Below are positions 38,061 through 46,532 of a DNA stretch of 64,000 nt, piece after piece. Source of the stretch: Splendidivirga corallicola (GTDB lineage Bacteria > Bacteroidota > Bacteroidia > Cytophagales > Cyclobacteriaceae); the NCBI GenBank assembly GCA_030442035.1, contig JAUJEA010000003.1, positions 682,001-746,000 of the forward strand, read 5' to 3'. Under the pieces are notes generated by a model, which worked only from the letters and a program-made list of their open reading frames with translations, was not told the DNA's origin and did no database searches. Each line of letters begins with the position of its first letter. Position 1 is the first letter of the stretch. Position numbers and translations under genes: made by a program.

Positions 38061-38609
38061 ATGCTAGAAAGAAAAAAAAGATTTGAGACATACGCGGTGA
38101 GGAGAGTGTTGATTGTTGGCATTGTTTGTCTTTTAATTCAAAATATTGCCAAAGGCCAGGACAGGGATGTGCATCGATTTCAAAAGTTATTCATTTATAA
38201 CTTTTCCAAGTTCATCAAGTGGCCTGAAAATTACAAGGAAGGAGATTTTGTGATTGGTGTTTTGGGAGATGCTCCTATCAAAAAACATCTGGATCAAATG
38301 GCTTCTGAAAAAAAGGCGGGAGCACAAAATTTTGTGATCAAAACATTTAAATCCGCCACTGAAATAACGAAATGTCATATACTATATATACCAAGTAGAA
38401 AAAGCGGTACTTTGCCAGACTGCATAGCGAAAGTTAAAAATACCGCCACTTTGATCATCACAGAGAAACCTGGAATGGGTAAAGTAGGCAGTAGTATAAA
38501 CTTTTTAATTGTGGATGGAAAACCAAGATTTGAGCTTAACAGACAGGTTATAGATGATTCAAACCTCAGAGTATCAAGCGAGCTGACAAAGCTTGCCATT
38601 TTGATTTGA
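38061..38609 (+). CDS. YfiR-like (DUF4154) periplasmic protein paired with a sensor
   Basis: The 182-residue exported protein has a signal segment ending near AKGQ. The DUF4154 fold shows KLFIYNFSKFIKWPENY, FVIGVLGDAPIKKHL, CHILYIPSRKSGTL and a C-terminal GSSINFLIVDGKPRFELNRQ...LRVSSELTKLA. It is a paralogue of the protein at 25394. The sensor gene at 38690 follows after 80 bp without a terminator, so the two are probably co-transcribed. By analogy to YfiR it may bind and regulate the extracytoplasmic part of that sensor; this is inference. Confidence 0.88.
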   Translation: MLERKKRFETYAVRRVLIVGIVCLLIQNIAKGQDRDVHRFQKLFIYNFSKFIKWPENYKEGDFVIGVLGDAPIKKHLDQMASEKKAGAQNFVIKTFKSATEITKCHILYIPSRKSGTLPDCIAKVKNTATLIITEKPGMGKVGSSINFLIVDGKPRFELNRQVIDDSNLRVSSELTKLAILI

Positions 38610-38689
38610 CAATTGTGTTTGTTGATGCTTTTTGCTTAACAGGATATTTGAATAAAGTGAGATCTTTATAGATATAATAAATAGGACCT

Positions 38690-40651
38690 ATGAATAAAAT
38701 CAAGTTCAGCATTGGTAATAAAATATTAAGTGGTTTTCTATTACTGATCTTGATATTTACAATTAATGCTGCAATCAGTGTACTCACCATCAATAAGAAT
38801 GATTCACTGATTGAAGACATGTCAGAAGTAATTACGCCTTCCGTAAATGCTTTACAGGAATTTAAATTCCTTGTTACAAGATCGAAAATGCTTGTAACAA
38901 ACTGGGTTTATCTACAAAGCAATGAAGAAGATAAGGAAGCGCTAAAGGAGTTACATAATTTCGACTACCCGGAGTTAAAGGAGGAGCTAACCAAGCTTAA
39001 AATGAACTGGGGGAATGAAGAACTTCAGTCAAGAATGGATTCAGTTTTCATTGATTTTGAAGTACTGCTTCAGGTGGAACAAGAAAAGGTTATGAGTCAA
39101 TTAGTAACTTTCGATCACTATGAAGACCCATTCATTAAACTTACTGCTGCCGAGGCTATTGAAAGTGAGGTACTACCCCAGTCTTCACAAATAATGGAAT
39201 CTTTGGAAAAAATTAGTGTGGAAATCTACGAGCAGGACGTAGAATTGGAAGCCATTATTATAGATGCTTCTGATAGCCTTGCCCGAACTACAATGGCCTT
39301 GGCCATTGTCACGATTGTTCTGGGACTATTAGGGGCGATATGGATGGCAAGATCTATTACCAAACCCATCAATTTTATTAAAGAGATAGTCATTAAGCTG
39401 GGTAAAGGTGAGCTACCTGATGAAGATCAAAATCATCAATTCAATCGTGATGAAATTGGAGAAATGGCTACTGCTGTTGACAATTTGGTTTCCGGATTGC
39501 GTTCAACATCCTCATTTGCCGAAAGCATCGGTAAAGGAAATTATGATGCCGAATTTGAACCGTTAAGTGAGAATGATGTGCTCGGAAATGCCCTGATAGA
39601 AATGAAGAACAATTTGTATGAGGTTGCCGAAGAAGATAAAAAGCGAAATTGGTCTACTAGTGGTTTAGCCAAATTTGGAGATATTCTCCGAAGTAATAAT
39701 GATAATATCGAAAGATTATCCGATGATATTATTGTTAACCTGGTGAAATACATGGATTGTAATCAAGGTGGGTTGTTTATTGTGAATGATAATGACAGTG
39801 AAGAACCGTACTTGCACCTGATTGCCTGCTATGCCTGGGATAGGAAAAAGTACGTAGACCAAAAGGTTTATCTGGGAGAAGGTTTGACTGGCCAGGCGTG
39901 GATGGAGAAAGATACAATTTACATCACAGAAGTTCCGGAAGATTATATTACAATAACTTCAGGTCTTGGAGCATCTAATCCAAAAAGTATTTTGATCACT
40001 CCGCTTAAAATCAATGATGAAGTATTCGGTGTGATAGAGTTAGCCTCCTTCCGGGAGTTTACATCTCATGAGGTTGAGTTTGTTGAAAAAATAGCTGAAA
40101 GTATTGCCTCTACCATATCATCTGTGAAAATCAATGAAAAGACACAGCGTTTGCTGGAAGAGTCAACTGAGATGACAGAACAAATGAGATCTCAGGAGGA
40201 AGAGATGAGACAGAATATGGAAGAGCTACAGGCGACTCAAGAGGAAATGCAAAGGAATCAGATTGAGACGCAGGGTATCATTGAAGCGGTAAATGTATCA
40301 CTAGCCAAGGCGGAATATAAGCCAACGGGTGAAATGATAGACGCGAATGATAAATTCCTGACCATCTTTGGTTATGAGCTTGATGAAGTTCAAGGAAGAC
40401 ATCACGCAATGTTTGTTACGGAAGAAGAAAAAGATTCAGATGCCTATCGTTTATTCTGGGAAGACGTCAGGGGAGGTATTTCTAAAACAGGAGAATTTGA
40501 GCGAAAGAAAAGGGATGGATCTTCTATATGGATTAGAGCGAATTACTCACCCATTAAGAACTCAAATGGTGAATTGACAAAGGTGTTATGCTTAGCAGTT
40601 GATATCACTGAATATAAAGTTAAATTGGAAGAAATTGCTTCTCAAAGTTAA
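38690..40651 (+). CDS. Membrane sensor with HAMP, GAF and one PAS domain, no output domain
   Basis: The 653-residue paralogue of the sensor at 31953 has membrane helices at about 10-33 and 198-218, a helical extracytoplasmic domain and HAMP. A GAF domain (about 320-480) follows the shared RNW...GLAKFGDILR element, and then a coiled coil EEEMRQNMEELQATQEEM. A single C-terminal PAS domain (about 535-645) ends with VLCLAVDITEYKVKLEEIA, where a kinase would normally start. The protein stops there. GAF and PAS could bind a small ligand or haem. A terminator follows. Confidence 0.85.
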   Translation: MNKIKFSIGNKILSGFLLLILIFTINAAISVLTINKNDSLIEDMSEVITPSVNALQEFKFLVTRSKMLVTNWVYLQSNEEDKEALKELHNFDYPELKEELTKLKMNWGNEELQSRMDSVFIDFEVLLQVEQEKVMSQLVTFDHYEDPFIKLTAAEAIESEVLPQSSQIMESLEKISVEIYEQDVELEAIIIDASDSLARTTMALAIVTIVLGLLGAIWMARSITKPINFIKEIVIKLGKGELPDEDQNHQFNRDEIGEMATAVDNLVSGLRSTSSFAESIGKGNYDAEFEPLSENDVLGNALIEMKNNLYEVAEEDKKRNWSTSGLAKFGDILRSNNDNIERLSDDIIVNLVKYMDCNQGGLFIVNDNDSEEPYLHLIACYAWDRKKYVDQKVYLGEGLTGQAWMEKDTIYITEVPEDYITITSGLGASNPKSILITPLKINDEVFGVIELASFREFTSHEVEFVEKIAESIASTISSVKINEKTQRLLEESTEMTEQMRSQEEEMRQNMEELQATQEEMQRNQIETQGIIEAVNVSLAKAEYKPTGEMIDANDKFLTIFGYELDEVQGRHHAMFVTEEEKDSDAYRLFWEDVRGGISKTGEFERKKRDGSSIWIRANYSPIKNSNGELTKVLCLAVDITEYKVKLEEIASQS

Positions 40652-40678
40652 GAGAGGTAAATGATGATCTAAGTTGCC

Positions 40679-40718
40679 CAAAGCCTATTTGTATCATGCA
40701 TTTAGGCTTTGTTATTTT
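40679..40718 (+). terminator. Intrinsic terminator after the PAS sensor
   Basis: Stem CAAAGCCTA (40679-40687) with TAGGCTTTG (40703-40711) around a 15-nt loop, followed by TTATTTT. It separates the YfiR-sensor unit from the haem lipoprotein gene. Confidence 0.7.
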
Positions 40719-40848
40719 AAATATTAAAGCCAGCCACAGGGAAAGAAGATATCTGCATTCGAACCCGCCAAAAAAATTAAGATTGTTGTCGATATTTAAT
40801 TGATTTTGCCGTAAATAGAAGTGGTAAAAGATGATTAAATAAACAGAT

Positions 40849-41499
40849 ATGTTCAGAAATTTACGATTATTAATATTTGTGCTATTTGCGGCCTGTTCAA
40901 TGGATAGCAAGAAAGTAGATCAAAAAAGCGTCGCTGAGGAAATGAAGAACAGGGAGATAAAAAAAGTATCTGATTCGGAAATTTTAAGTTCAGCGCATGA
41001 GAGAGGAGCGGAGATTGCGGCCATGGCCCAAGCTGCTTTGAGCAAAAAACTTTTTGAGGTTGTTTCCAATCAAGGGACAGGGAAGGCCATCGAGTATTGC
41101 AATATTGCTGCTTATCCGATATTGGATTCATTGTCCGAAACACATCATGCAGAGATCAGAAGGGTAAGCTTAAAACTTAGAAACCCTAAAGATGCTCCTG
41201 ATGAATTGGAAAGACAATTGTTAGAGGCATATGAGTTCAACGTTGAAAAAGGTTTGGAATTGACTGAAAATATTCAAGAGATCGATGATCAATATATATT
41301 ATTCACCAAGCCCATATCAATTGGAAGTCCCATGTGTCTCAAATGTCATGGTGAAGTGAGAAAAGACATTTCCGAAGAAGATCATAGTATCATTCGGTCC
41401 TTGTATCCATCAGATAGTGCTACTGGTTATAAATTAGGAGACTTAAGAGGCATTTGGAGTGTTAAACTATCTAAGAAGGAAATAGTGAAATCATTATAA
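40849..41499 (+). CDS. Tll0287-like (DUF3365) c-type haem lipoprotein
   Basis: The 216-residue lipoprotein has lipobox Cys 16 (LFAAC). The Tll0287-like domain starts near ALSKKLFEVVSNQGTGKAIEYC. The haem c site MCLKCHGEV (C163, C166, H167) precedes a conserved YPSDSATGYKLGDLRGIWSV end. This family is often fused to histidine kinases as a periplasmic redox or gas-sensing module. Here it is a free lipoprotein directly downstream of a kinase-less sensor, which suggests, but does not prove, that it supplies the input. It has its own transcription unit. Confidence 0.87.
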   Translation: MFRNLRLLIFVLFAACSMDSKKVDQKSVAEEMKNREIKKVSDSEILSSAHERGAEIAAMAQAALSKKLFEVVSNQGTGKAIEYCNIAAYPILDSLSETHHAEIRRVSLKLRNPKDAPDELERQLLEAYEFNVEKGLELTENIQEIDDQYILFTKPISIGSPMCLKCHGEVRKDISEEDHSIIRSLYPSDSATGYKLGDLRGIWSVKLSKKEIVKSL

Positions 41500-41684
41500 T
41501 TATTTCAAGAAGATTAACAACTTCTTTGCTAGGAAGATTTGGTTTTTCAATTAGAGAAAACCCTGTGAAAATGACGAATGAGGCTGTTCAATGATGTATC
41601 CAAACCTCTTAAATATCAGTCTTTTTGGTTTGAAAGAAATTGAGAAACGATTTTTCAGACAAATGTAAAAAAATAACCTGAATT

Positions 41685-41702
41685 TATTATGCATGCATAA
41701 TA
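41685..41702. promoter_or_regulatory. Palindromic operator in the marR promoter
   Basis: Perfect 18-bp palindrome with core ATTATGCATGCATAAT (41686-41701). It lies directly before the -7 element at 41711 and covers the expected -33 region, the position for a repressor. MarR proteins bind such AT-rich palindromes, so autoregulation is likely. Confidence 0.75.
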
Positions 41703-41710
41703 TTTTTTCT

Positions 41711-41718
41711 TACATTTG
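41711..41718 (+). promoter_or_regulatory. -7 promoter element (TACATTTG) of the marR gene
   Basis: Exact TAnnTTTG match ending 11 bp before the marR start codon, so the leader would be very short. The operator palindrome ends 9 bp upstream. Confidence 0.65.
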
Positions 41719-41729
41719 GCTATCGTAAA

Positions 41730-42185
41730 ATGAAGAGAGAAGAAACTGTAGATTATAATATTAAAGCTTTGTGGCATGCCATTGCCAGAATGTACAATCA
41801 GGTTGCAACAAAACATGATATTACTACTTCCATCGGTTTTGTTCTGTTGAACATTGATGCCGTGGAAGGTACTCCGGCAACAAAAATTGCACCTTTGATG
41901 GGATTGGAATCCAGGAGTCTTACAAGAATGCTGAAGACAATGGAGACCAGAAACCTGATTTTCAAAAAACCGGATCTACATGATAAGCGGTCCGTAAGGA
42001 TTTTCCTAACGGAGGAGGGAAAGAAAAAAAGAGAAATTTCAGTAGCTACTGTTAAATCTTTCAATAATGATGTTCGAAAAGCGATTCCTATGAATAAGCT
42101 TAGAATATTTTTCGAAGTGATTGCCGATGTCAATCAGGTTATTGATGAGCGGAATAAAATTCAATCGGAAGCAAAGAAAAAATAG
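41730..42185 (+). CDS. MarR-family transcriptional regulator, probable regulator of beta-oxidation
   Basis: The 151-residue protein has the MarR winged-helix layout. The recognition helix lies around TKIAPLMGLESRSLTRMLKTM, and the wing is KKPDLHDKRSVRIFLTEEGKK. It lies 117 bp upstream of fadN in the same direction. Its own promoter holds a perfect palindrome. The gap before fadN carries similar half-sites: ATTATGCA at 42236-42243 and ATGCGCATAA at 42219-42228. The obvious model is repression relieved by fatty acid or acyl-CoA, as with other regulators of fad genes; the ligand is inferred. Confidence 0.88.
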   Translation: MKREETVDYNIKALWHAIARMYNQVATKHDITTSIGFVLLNIDAVEGTPATKIAPLMGLESRSLTRMLKTMETRNLIFKKPDLHDKRSVRIFLTEEGKKKREISVATVKSFNNDVRKAIPMNKLRIFFEVIADVNQVIDERNKIQSEAKKK

Positions 42186-42302
42186 ATTTTAAACAATTAA
42201 CCAAAACATGCACATGAAATGCGCATAACTTTCAAATTATGCAAAAGCGCTTCAGATAAGATCTATGCAAATTCCATGTGACCTTTCAAAATAATAATAT
42301 AC

Positions 42303-44705
42303 ATGAAACGAACCATTAACAAAGTTGCCGTATTAGGTTCAGGAATCATGGGTTCCAGAATCGCTGCTCATTTTGCTAATATTGGAACTGAAGTTTTGTT
42401 ATTGGATATTGTTCCCAAAGAACTGACCGAACAAGAAAAGGCCAAGGGATTGACCATTGATCATCCATTGGTTAGAAACAGAATTGTCAATGACTCATTC
42501 AATGGTGCGGTGAAGTCAAAACCGGCCCCTTTCTACAATAAAGATCTATCACAACATGTCACCTTAGGCAATTTTGAGGACAACATGAAGGACATCGTAG
42601 ATTGCGATTGGATCATAGAAGTGGTTGTAGAGAATCTGAAGATTAAAAAAATTGTTTTTGATCAGGTTGAGAAATTTAGAAAACCTGGTACACTCATTAC
42701 TTCCAATACTTCAGGTATACCCATCCACCTGATGCTGGAAGGCAGAAGTGAGGATTTTCAAAAACATTTTTGTGGTACACATTTTTTTAACCCACCAAGA
42801 TATTTAAGACTACTTGAAATAATCCCAACTCAAAAAACAGATCCGGAGATAATAGATTTCCTAATGCACTACGGCGATCTGTTTTTGGGTAAAACTACGG
42901 TACTTTGCAAGGATACACCAGCCTTCATAGCCAACAGAATTGGTATATATGCTATTATGTCCGGAATGCATACCATTGAAGATATGGAAATGACTGTTGG
43001 AGAGGTTGACAGACTTACTGGCCCTGTTCTTGGTAGACCTAAATCTGCCACGTTCAGAACCATGGATGTAGTGGGATTGGACACTACTGTGAAAGTTGCC
43101 AGCAATCTTTATGAAGGACTTCCTCAGGATGAATCGAGAGATGCGTTTAAGTTGCCCAAGATAGTATCAGAGCTCCATGATAGAAAATGGTGGGGTGATA
43201 AAACCAAGCAAGGTTATTTTAAAAAGACCAAGAATGAAAAGGGAGAGAGAGAAATTCTTGAACTTGATCTGAAGACTTATGAATACGGCCCAAGAACAAG
43301 GGCTAAATATCAGGCACTTGAGGCCGTTAAGGATGAGGAAGATCTTAAAACAAGAATAAAAACATTGGTCAATTTCAAAGATAAGGCAGGCGAATTCTAT
43401 CGCAGAACTTTCTATGATATTTTTAAATATTGCTCATTTCGAATTCCTGAAATAGCAGATGATCTTTATAAAATTGATCAGGCGGTAAGTGCAGGTTTTG
43501 CCTGGGAGCTCGGACCCTTCGAAACATGGGATGTTCTTGGTGTAGAAGAAACCGTCAAGCATATGGAAGAGACAGGGAATAAGCCAAGTCAATGGGTTTA
43601 TGACATGATTGAGGGTGGTATTACTTCTTTTTACTCCAATGAAAATGGTCAACGAAAATATTATGATATAACTTCCAAAACATATCAGACTATTCCGGGT
43701 ACGGAAGGATTTGTCCTCCTTGATAATTTGCGTGAAAACAAGGTTGTCTGGAGTAATAAAGGGGCAACCATATTCGATATTGGCGATGGAATCCTGAACC
43801 TGGAATTTCATACTAAAATGAATTCAATGGGTCCGGAGGTTGTGCAAGGCATTCACACGGTTATTAATTTGGCTGAAGAGAATTACCGCGGAGTGGTCAT
43901 TGGAAACGAAGGGCAGAACTTTTCTGCAGGAGCCAACCTTGCCATGCTTTTTATGTATGCATGTGAACAGGAGTTTGATGAGGTTAATCTCATGATCGCC
44001 CAATTTCAAAAGACAATGATGCGCGCCAGGTATTCTTCAGTTCCGGTCGTTATTGCACCATCAGGCATGGCACTTGGCGGAGGTTGTGAACTGTCCCTCC
44101 ATAGTGATAAGATACAGGCCCATGCGGAAACATATATGGGTTTGGTTGAGGTAGGTGTCGGTTTAATACCCGCTGGAGGGGGTACGAAGGAAATGACCTT
44201 ACGAGCTTCTGATGCTTACGTCACAGGTGATCCGGAACTAAATAAGCTGCAAGAGCATTTTATGAATATAGCTACTGCGAAAGTGGGAACCTCTGCGCAC
44301 GAGGTGAGAGAGCTGGGATACATCAGACCAAGCGATCAGATTACCATCAACAGATCACGTCTTTTAGCAGATGCGAAAGCTTCTGCCATAGAACTGGCAG
44401 AAGCAGGATATACTAAACCTGTCGAAAGAAAAGACATTAAAGTTCAGGGTAAAACAGGACTGGCACTTTTCCAGGCGGGTATCATGGGCATGAAATATGG
44501 AAACTACATTTCAGATCATGATGTGAAAATCGCACAAAAATTGTCCTGGGTCATGAACGGCGGAGACCTGTCCTCCCCAACAATGGTCTCGGAACAATAC
44601 TTGCTCGATCTGGAGAGAGAAGCTTTCCTAAGCCTGACAGGTGAAAAGAAAACACTCGAAAGAATACAAAGTATTTTATTTAAGGGTAAACCCCTTAGAA
44701 ATTAG
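42303..44705 (+). CDS. fadN: FadN-type 3-hydroxyacyl-CoA dehydrogenase/enoyl-CoA hydratase
   Basis: This bifunctional enzyme carries out the hydration and second oxidation steps of beta-oxidation. The 800-residue length and domain order (dehydrogenase first, hydratase last) match Bacillus FadN rather than proteobacterial FadB/FadJ. NAD motif: LGSGIMGSRIAAHFA. Dehydrogenase signature: GTHFFNPPRYLRLLEIIPT. Hydratase motifs: GQNFSAGANLAML and GMALGGGCELSLHSD, followed by GLVEVGVGLIPAGGGTKEM. It is the first gene of the fad cluster after marR. Confidence 0.93.
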   Translation: MKRTINKVAVLGSGIMGSRIAAHFANIGTEVLLLDIVPKELTEQEKAKGLTIDHPLVRNRIVNDSFNGAVKSKPAPFYNKDLSQHVTLGNFEDNMKDIVDCDWIIEVVVENLKIKKIVFDQVEKFRKPGTLITSNTSGIPIHLMLEGRSEDFQKHFCGTHFFNPPRYLRLLEIIPTQKTDPEIIDFLMHYGDLFLGKTTVLCKDTPAFIANRIGIYAIMSGMHTIEDMEMTVGEVDRLTGPVLGRPKSATFRTMDVVGLDTTVKVASNLYEGLPQDESRDAFKLPKIVSELHDRKWWGDKTKQGYFKKTKNEKGEREILELDLKTYEYGPRTRAKYQALEAVKDEEDLKTRIKTLVNFKDKAGEFYRRTFYDIFKYCSFRIPEIADDLYKIDQAVSAGFAWELGPFETWDVLGVEETVKHMEETGNKPSQWVYDMIEGGITSFYSNENGQRKYYDITSKTYQTIPGTEGFVLLDNLRENKVVWSNKGATIFDIGDGILNLEFHTKMNSMGPEVVQGIHTVINLAEENYRGVVIGNEGQNFSAGANLAMLFMYACEQEFDEVNLMIAQFQKTMMRARYSSVPVVIAPSGMALGGGCELSLHSDKIQAHAETYMGLVEVGVGLIPAGGGTKEMTLRASDAYVTGDPELNKLQEHFMNIATAKVGTSAHEVRELGYIRPSDQITINRSRLLADAKASAIELAEAGYTKPVERKDIKVQGKTGLALFQAGIMGMKYGNYISDHDVKIAQKLSWVMNGGDLSSPTMVSEQYLLDLEREAFLSLTGEKKTLERIQSILFKGKPLRN

Positions 44706-44741
44706 ATTGTAGAAATAAGACTTAAGATAAAAGATTCAAAA

Positions 44742-45098
44742 GTGCATAATTTCAGGGAATTAAAGGTATGGCAAAATGCCAGAACGCTGGTTAAGCAGAT
44801 TTATGATATATCCAGAAGTCTTCCTGAAAACGAAAAGTATGGACTTATACAGCAAATAAGGAGAAGTGCTGTGTCCATCCCTTCCAATATCGCTGAAGGA
44901 AGTGGTAAAATGGGAAATAAAGAGTTTACACATTTTCTTAGAATAAGTCTTGGCTCTGCCTATGAGCTGGAAACCCAATTAATTTTGGCTCATGATCTTG
45001 AGTTTATAACTGATAATGAACTAAACAATACAATGGATAATATTCAGGAGATACAAAGAATGATTGTTGGGTTAGAAAAATCATTAGCAAATTCTTAG
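44742..45098 (+). CDS. Four-helix-bundle protein (23S rRNA intervening-sequence family)
   Basis: The 118-residue protein has a GTG start. It matches the S23/IVP four-helix-bundle family: FRELKVWQNARTLVKQIYD, YGLIQQIRRSAVSIPSNIAEGSG, and FTHFLRISLGSAYELETQL. These genes were first seen inside 23S rRNA intervening sequences and are scattered through Bacteroidota genomes; their function is unknown. Here it splits fadN from fadA. The flanks are unusually A-rich, with ATCTAAAATCT-type repeats after the gene. That suggests a later insertion into the cluster. Confidence 0.9.
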   Translation: MHNFRELKVWQNARTLVKQIYDISRSLPENEKYGLIQQIRRSAVSIPSNIAEGSGKMGNKEFTHFLRISLGSAYELETQLILAHDLEFITDNELNNTMDNIQEIQRMIVGLEKSLANS

Positions 45099-45143
45099 AT
45101 AGAAATCTAATGTCTATTATCTAAAATCTAAAAATCTTACAAT

Positions 45144-46319
45144 ATGGATGCATATATAGTAGCAGGATATAGAACCGCGGTGGGAAAGGCCAAGAGGGGT
45201 GGATTTAGATTCACAAGGCCAGACGATCTGGCTGCGGATGTCATTAAACATTTGGTAAATTCTATTGATGGATTAGATCCGAAACGAGTTGACGATCTGA
45301 TCGTTGGTAATGCCGTTCCGGAAGCTGAACAAGGTATGCAAATGGGTAGGATCATATCCTTACTCTCTATGCCTATTGAAGTGCCGGGAATGATTATCAA
45401 TAGGTATTGTGGCTCCGGACTTGAGGCTATAAATATTGCTTCGGCACGCATTCATGCAGGTATGGCCGATTGTATTATCGCCGGAGGTACCGAAAGCATG
45501 TCGCTTGTACCCGTGATGGGTTATAAAACAGCTTTGAACTGGAAGATTGCTGAAAATCACCCGGAATACTATTTGAGTATGGGGATCACAGCGGAACAGG
45601 TGGCATTGGATTACAACATAACAAGGGAAGACGCCGATGAGTTTTCATATAACTCTCATCAAAAAGCTGTAACGGCTATCAAGGAGGGTAAATTCAAAGA
45701 CGAAATTGTACCGGTTACGATAAGTGAAACTTATGTAGATGATAGCGGTAAGAAGAAAACCCGGGAATATGTGGTGGACACTGATGAGGGCCCAAGAGCG
45801 GATACCAATTTGGAAGTGCTTTCGAAACTTCGACCAGCCTTTGCTGCCGGAGGTAAGGTAACAGCCGGTAATTCATCACAAACTTCCGATGGCGCTGCTT
45901 TTGTAATGGTCATGTCGGAGAAAATGGTGAAAGAGTTGAATCTCAAACCCATCGCACGCCTCATGTCCTACTGTGCAGCGGGTGTAAATCCCAGGATCAT
46001 GGGGATAGGGCCTGTGGCAGCAGTACCGAAAGCACTGGATCGTGCAGGACTAAAATTAAATGATATTGAACAGATTGAATTAAATGAAGCCTTTGCTACA
46101 CAATCGTTGGCGGTCATTCGGGAGCTCGGCCTTGACCTGGATAAGATTAATCCAAACGGAGGTGCGATTGCTTTGGGTCATCCTCTTGGTTGTTCCGGAG
46201 CGAAGCTATCCATTCAACTGTTTAACGAAATGAGAAGGAGAAAACAGAAATATGGCATGGTCACAGCTTGTGTAGGAGGAGGTCAGGGTGTGGCAGGAAT
46301 ATATGAATTTTTGAATTAA
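45144..46319 (+). CDS. fadA: Acetyl-CoA acyltransferase (3-ketoacyl-CoA thiolase)
   Basis: This thiolase makes the last cut of each beta-oxidation cycle. The 391-residue product shows the active-site Cys in NRYCGSGLEAINIA, NEAFATQ, GGAIALGHPLGCSGA with the catalytic His, and the C-terminal CVGGGQGVAGIYEF. It follows fadN in the order known from Bacillus (fadN-fadA-fadE), interrupted here by the four-helix-bundle gene. Confidence 0.95.
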   Translation: MDAYIVAGYRTAVGKAKRGGFRFTRPDDLAADVIKHLVNSIDGLDPKRVDDLIVGNAVPEAEQGMQMGRIISLLSMPIEVPGMIINRYCGSGLEAINIASARIHAGMADCIIAGGTESMSLVPVMGYKTALNWKIAENHPEYYLSMGITAEQVALDYNITREDADEFSYNSHQKAVTAIKEGKFKDEIVPVTISETYVDDSGKKKTREYVVDTDEGPRADTNLEVLSKLRPAFAAGGKVTAGNSSQTSDGAAFVMVMSEKMVKELNLKPIARLMSYCAAGVNPRIMGIGPVAAVPKALDRAGLKLNDIEQIELNEAFATQSLAVIRELGLDLDKINPNGGAIALGHPLGCSGAKLSIQLFNEMRRRKQKYGMVTACVGGGQGVAGIYEFLN

Positions 46320-46346
46320 AGTTGACTAGCCCTTTTAGAATTGAAT

Positions 46347-46492
46347 AATAAAAAGCTAATGCCATTAGCTATCAGGTTTCAGGTATCAGATAATCTTTGG
46401 CAGGCTAAAAACAGCGTAAAAGCTGAAACCTGAGACCTAATACCTGCAAGCTTTTATCATATTGCTTATTTTAATGGCATTAAATAAAAAGC
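46347..46492. mobile_element. MITE-like 126-bp palindromic element with 10-bp flanking direct repeats
   Basis: The body (46357-46482) has perfect 11-bp terminal inverted repeats: TAATGCCATTA (46357-46367) and TAATGGCATTA (46472-46482). Identical 10-bp direct repeats AATAAAAAGC (46347-46356 and 46483-46492) sit immediately outside, like a target-site duplication. Inside are CAGGTTTCAG (46373-46382) and its complement CTGAAACCTG (46423-46432). There is no ORF. It lies between fadA and fadE and could affect read-through by forming hairpins. The family is not recognised. Confidence 0.6.
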
Positions 46493-46532
46493 ATTGTAAA
46501 CATGATAAGATTACGATTTAAAACTAATTAAT

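Noticed and set aside
40757-40766. ATTCGAACCC, which looks like the T-arm of a tRNA on the minus strand
   Set aside because: The neighbouring bases cannot form the T-stem or an acceptor stem, and no D- or anticodon arm is present.
41508-41532. AAGAAG/CTTCTT hairpin after the haem lipoprotein gene
   Set aside because: Only a 6-bp AT-rich stem with no T run following, so not a convincing terminator.
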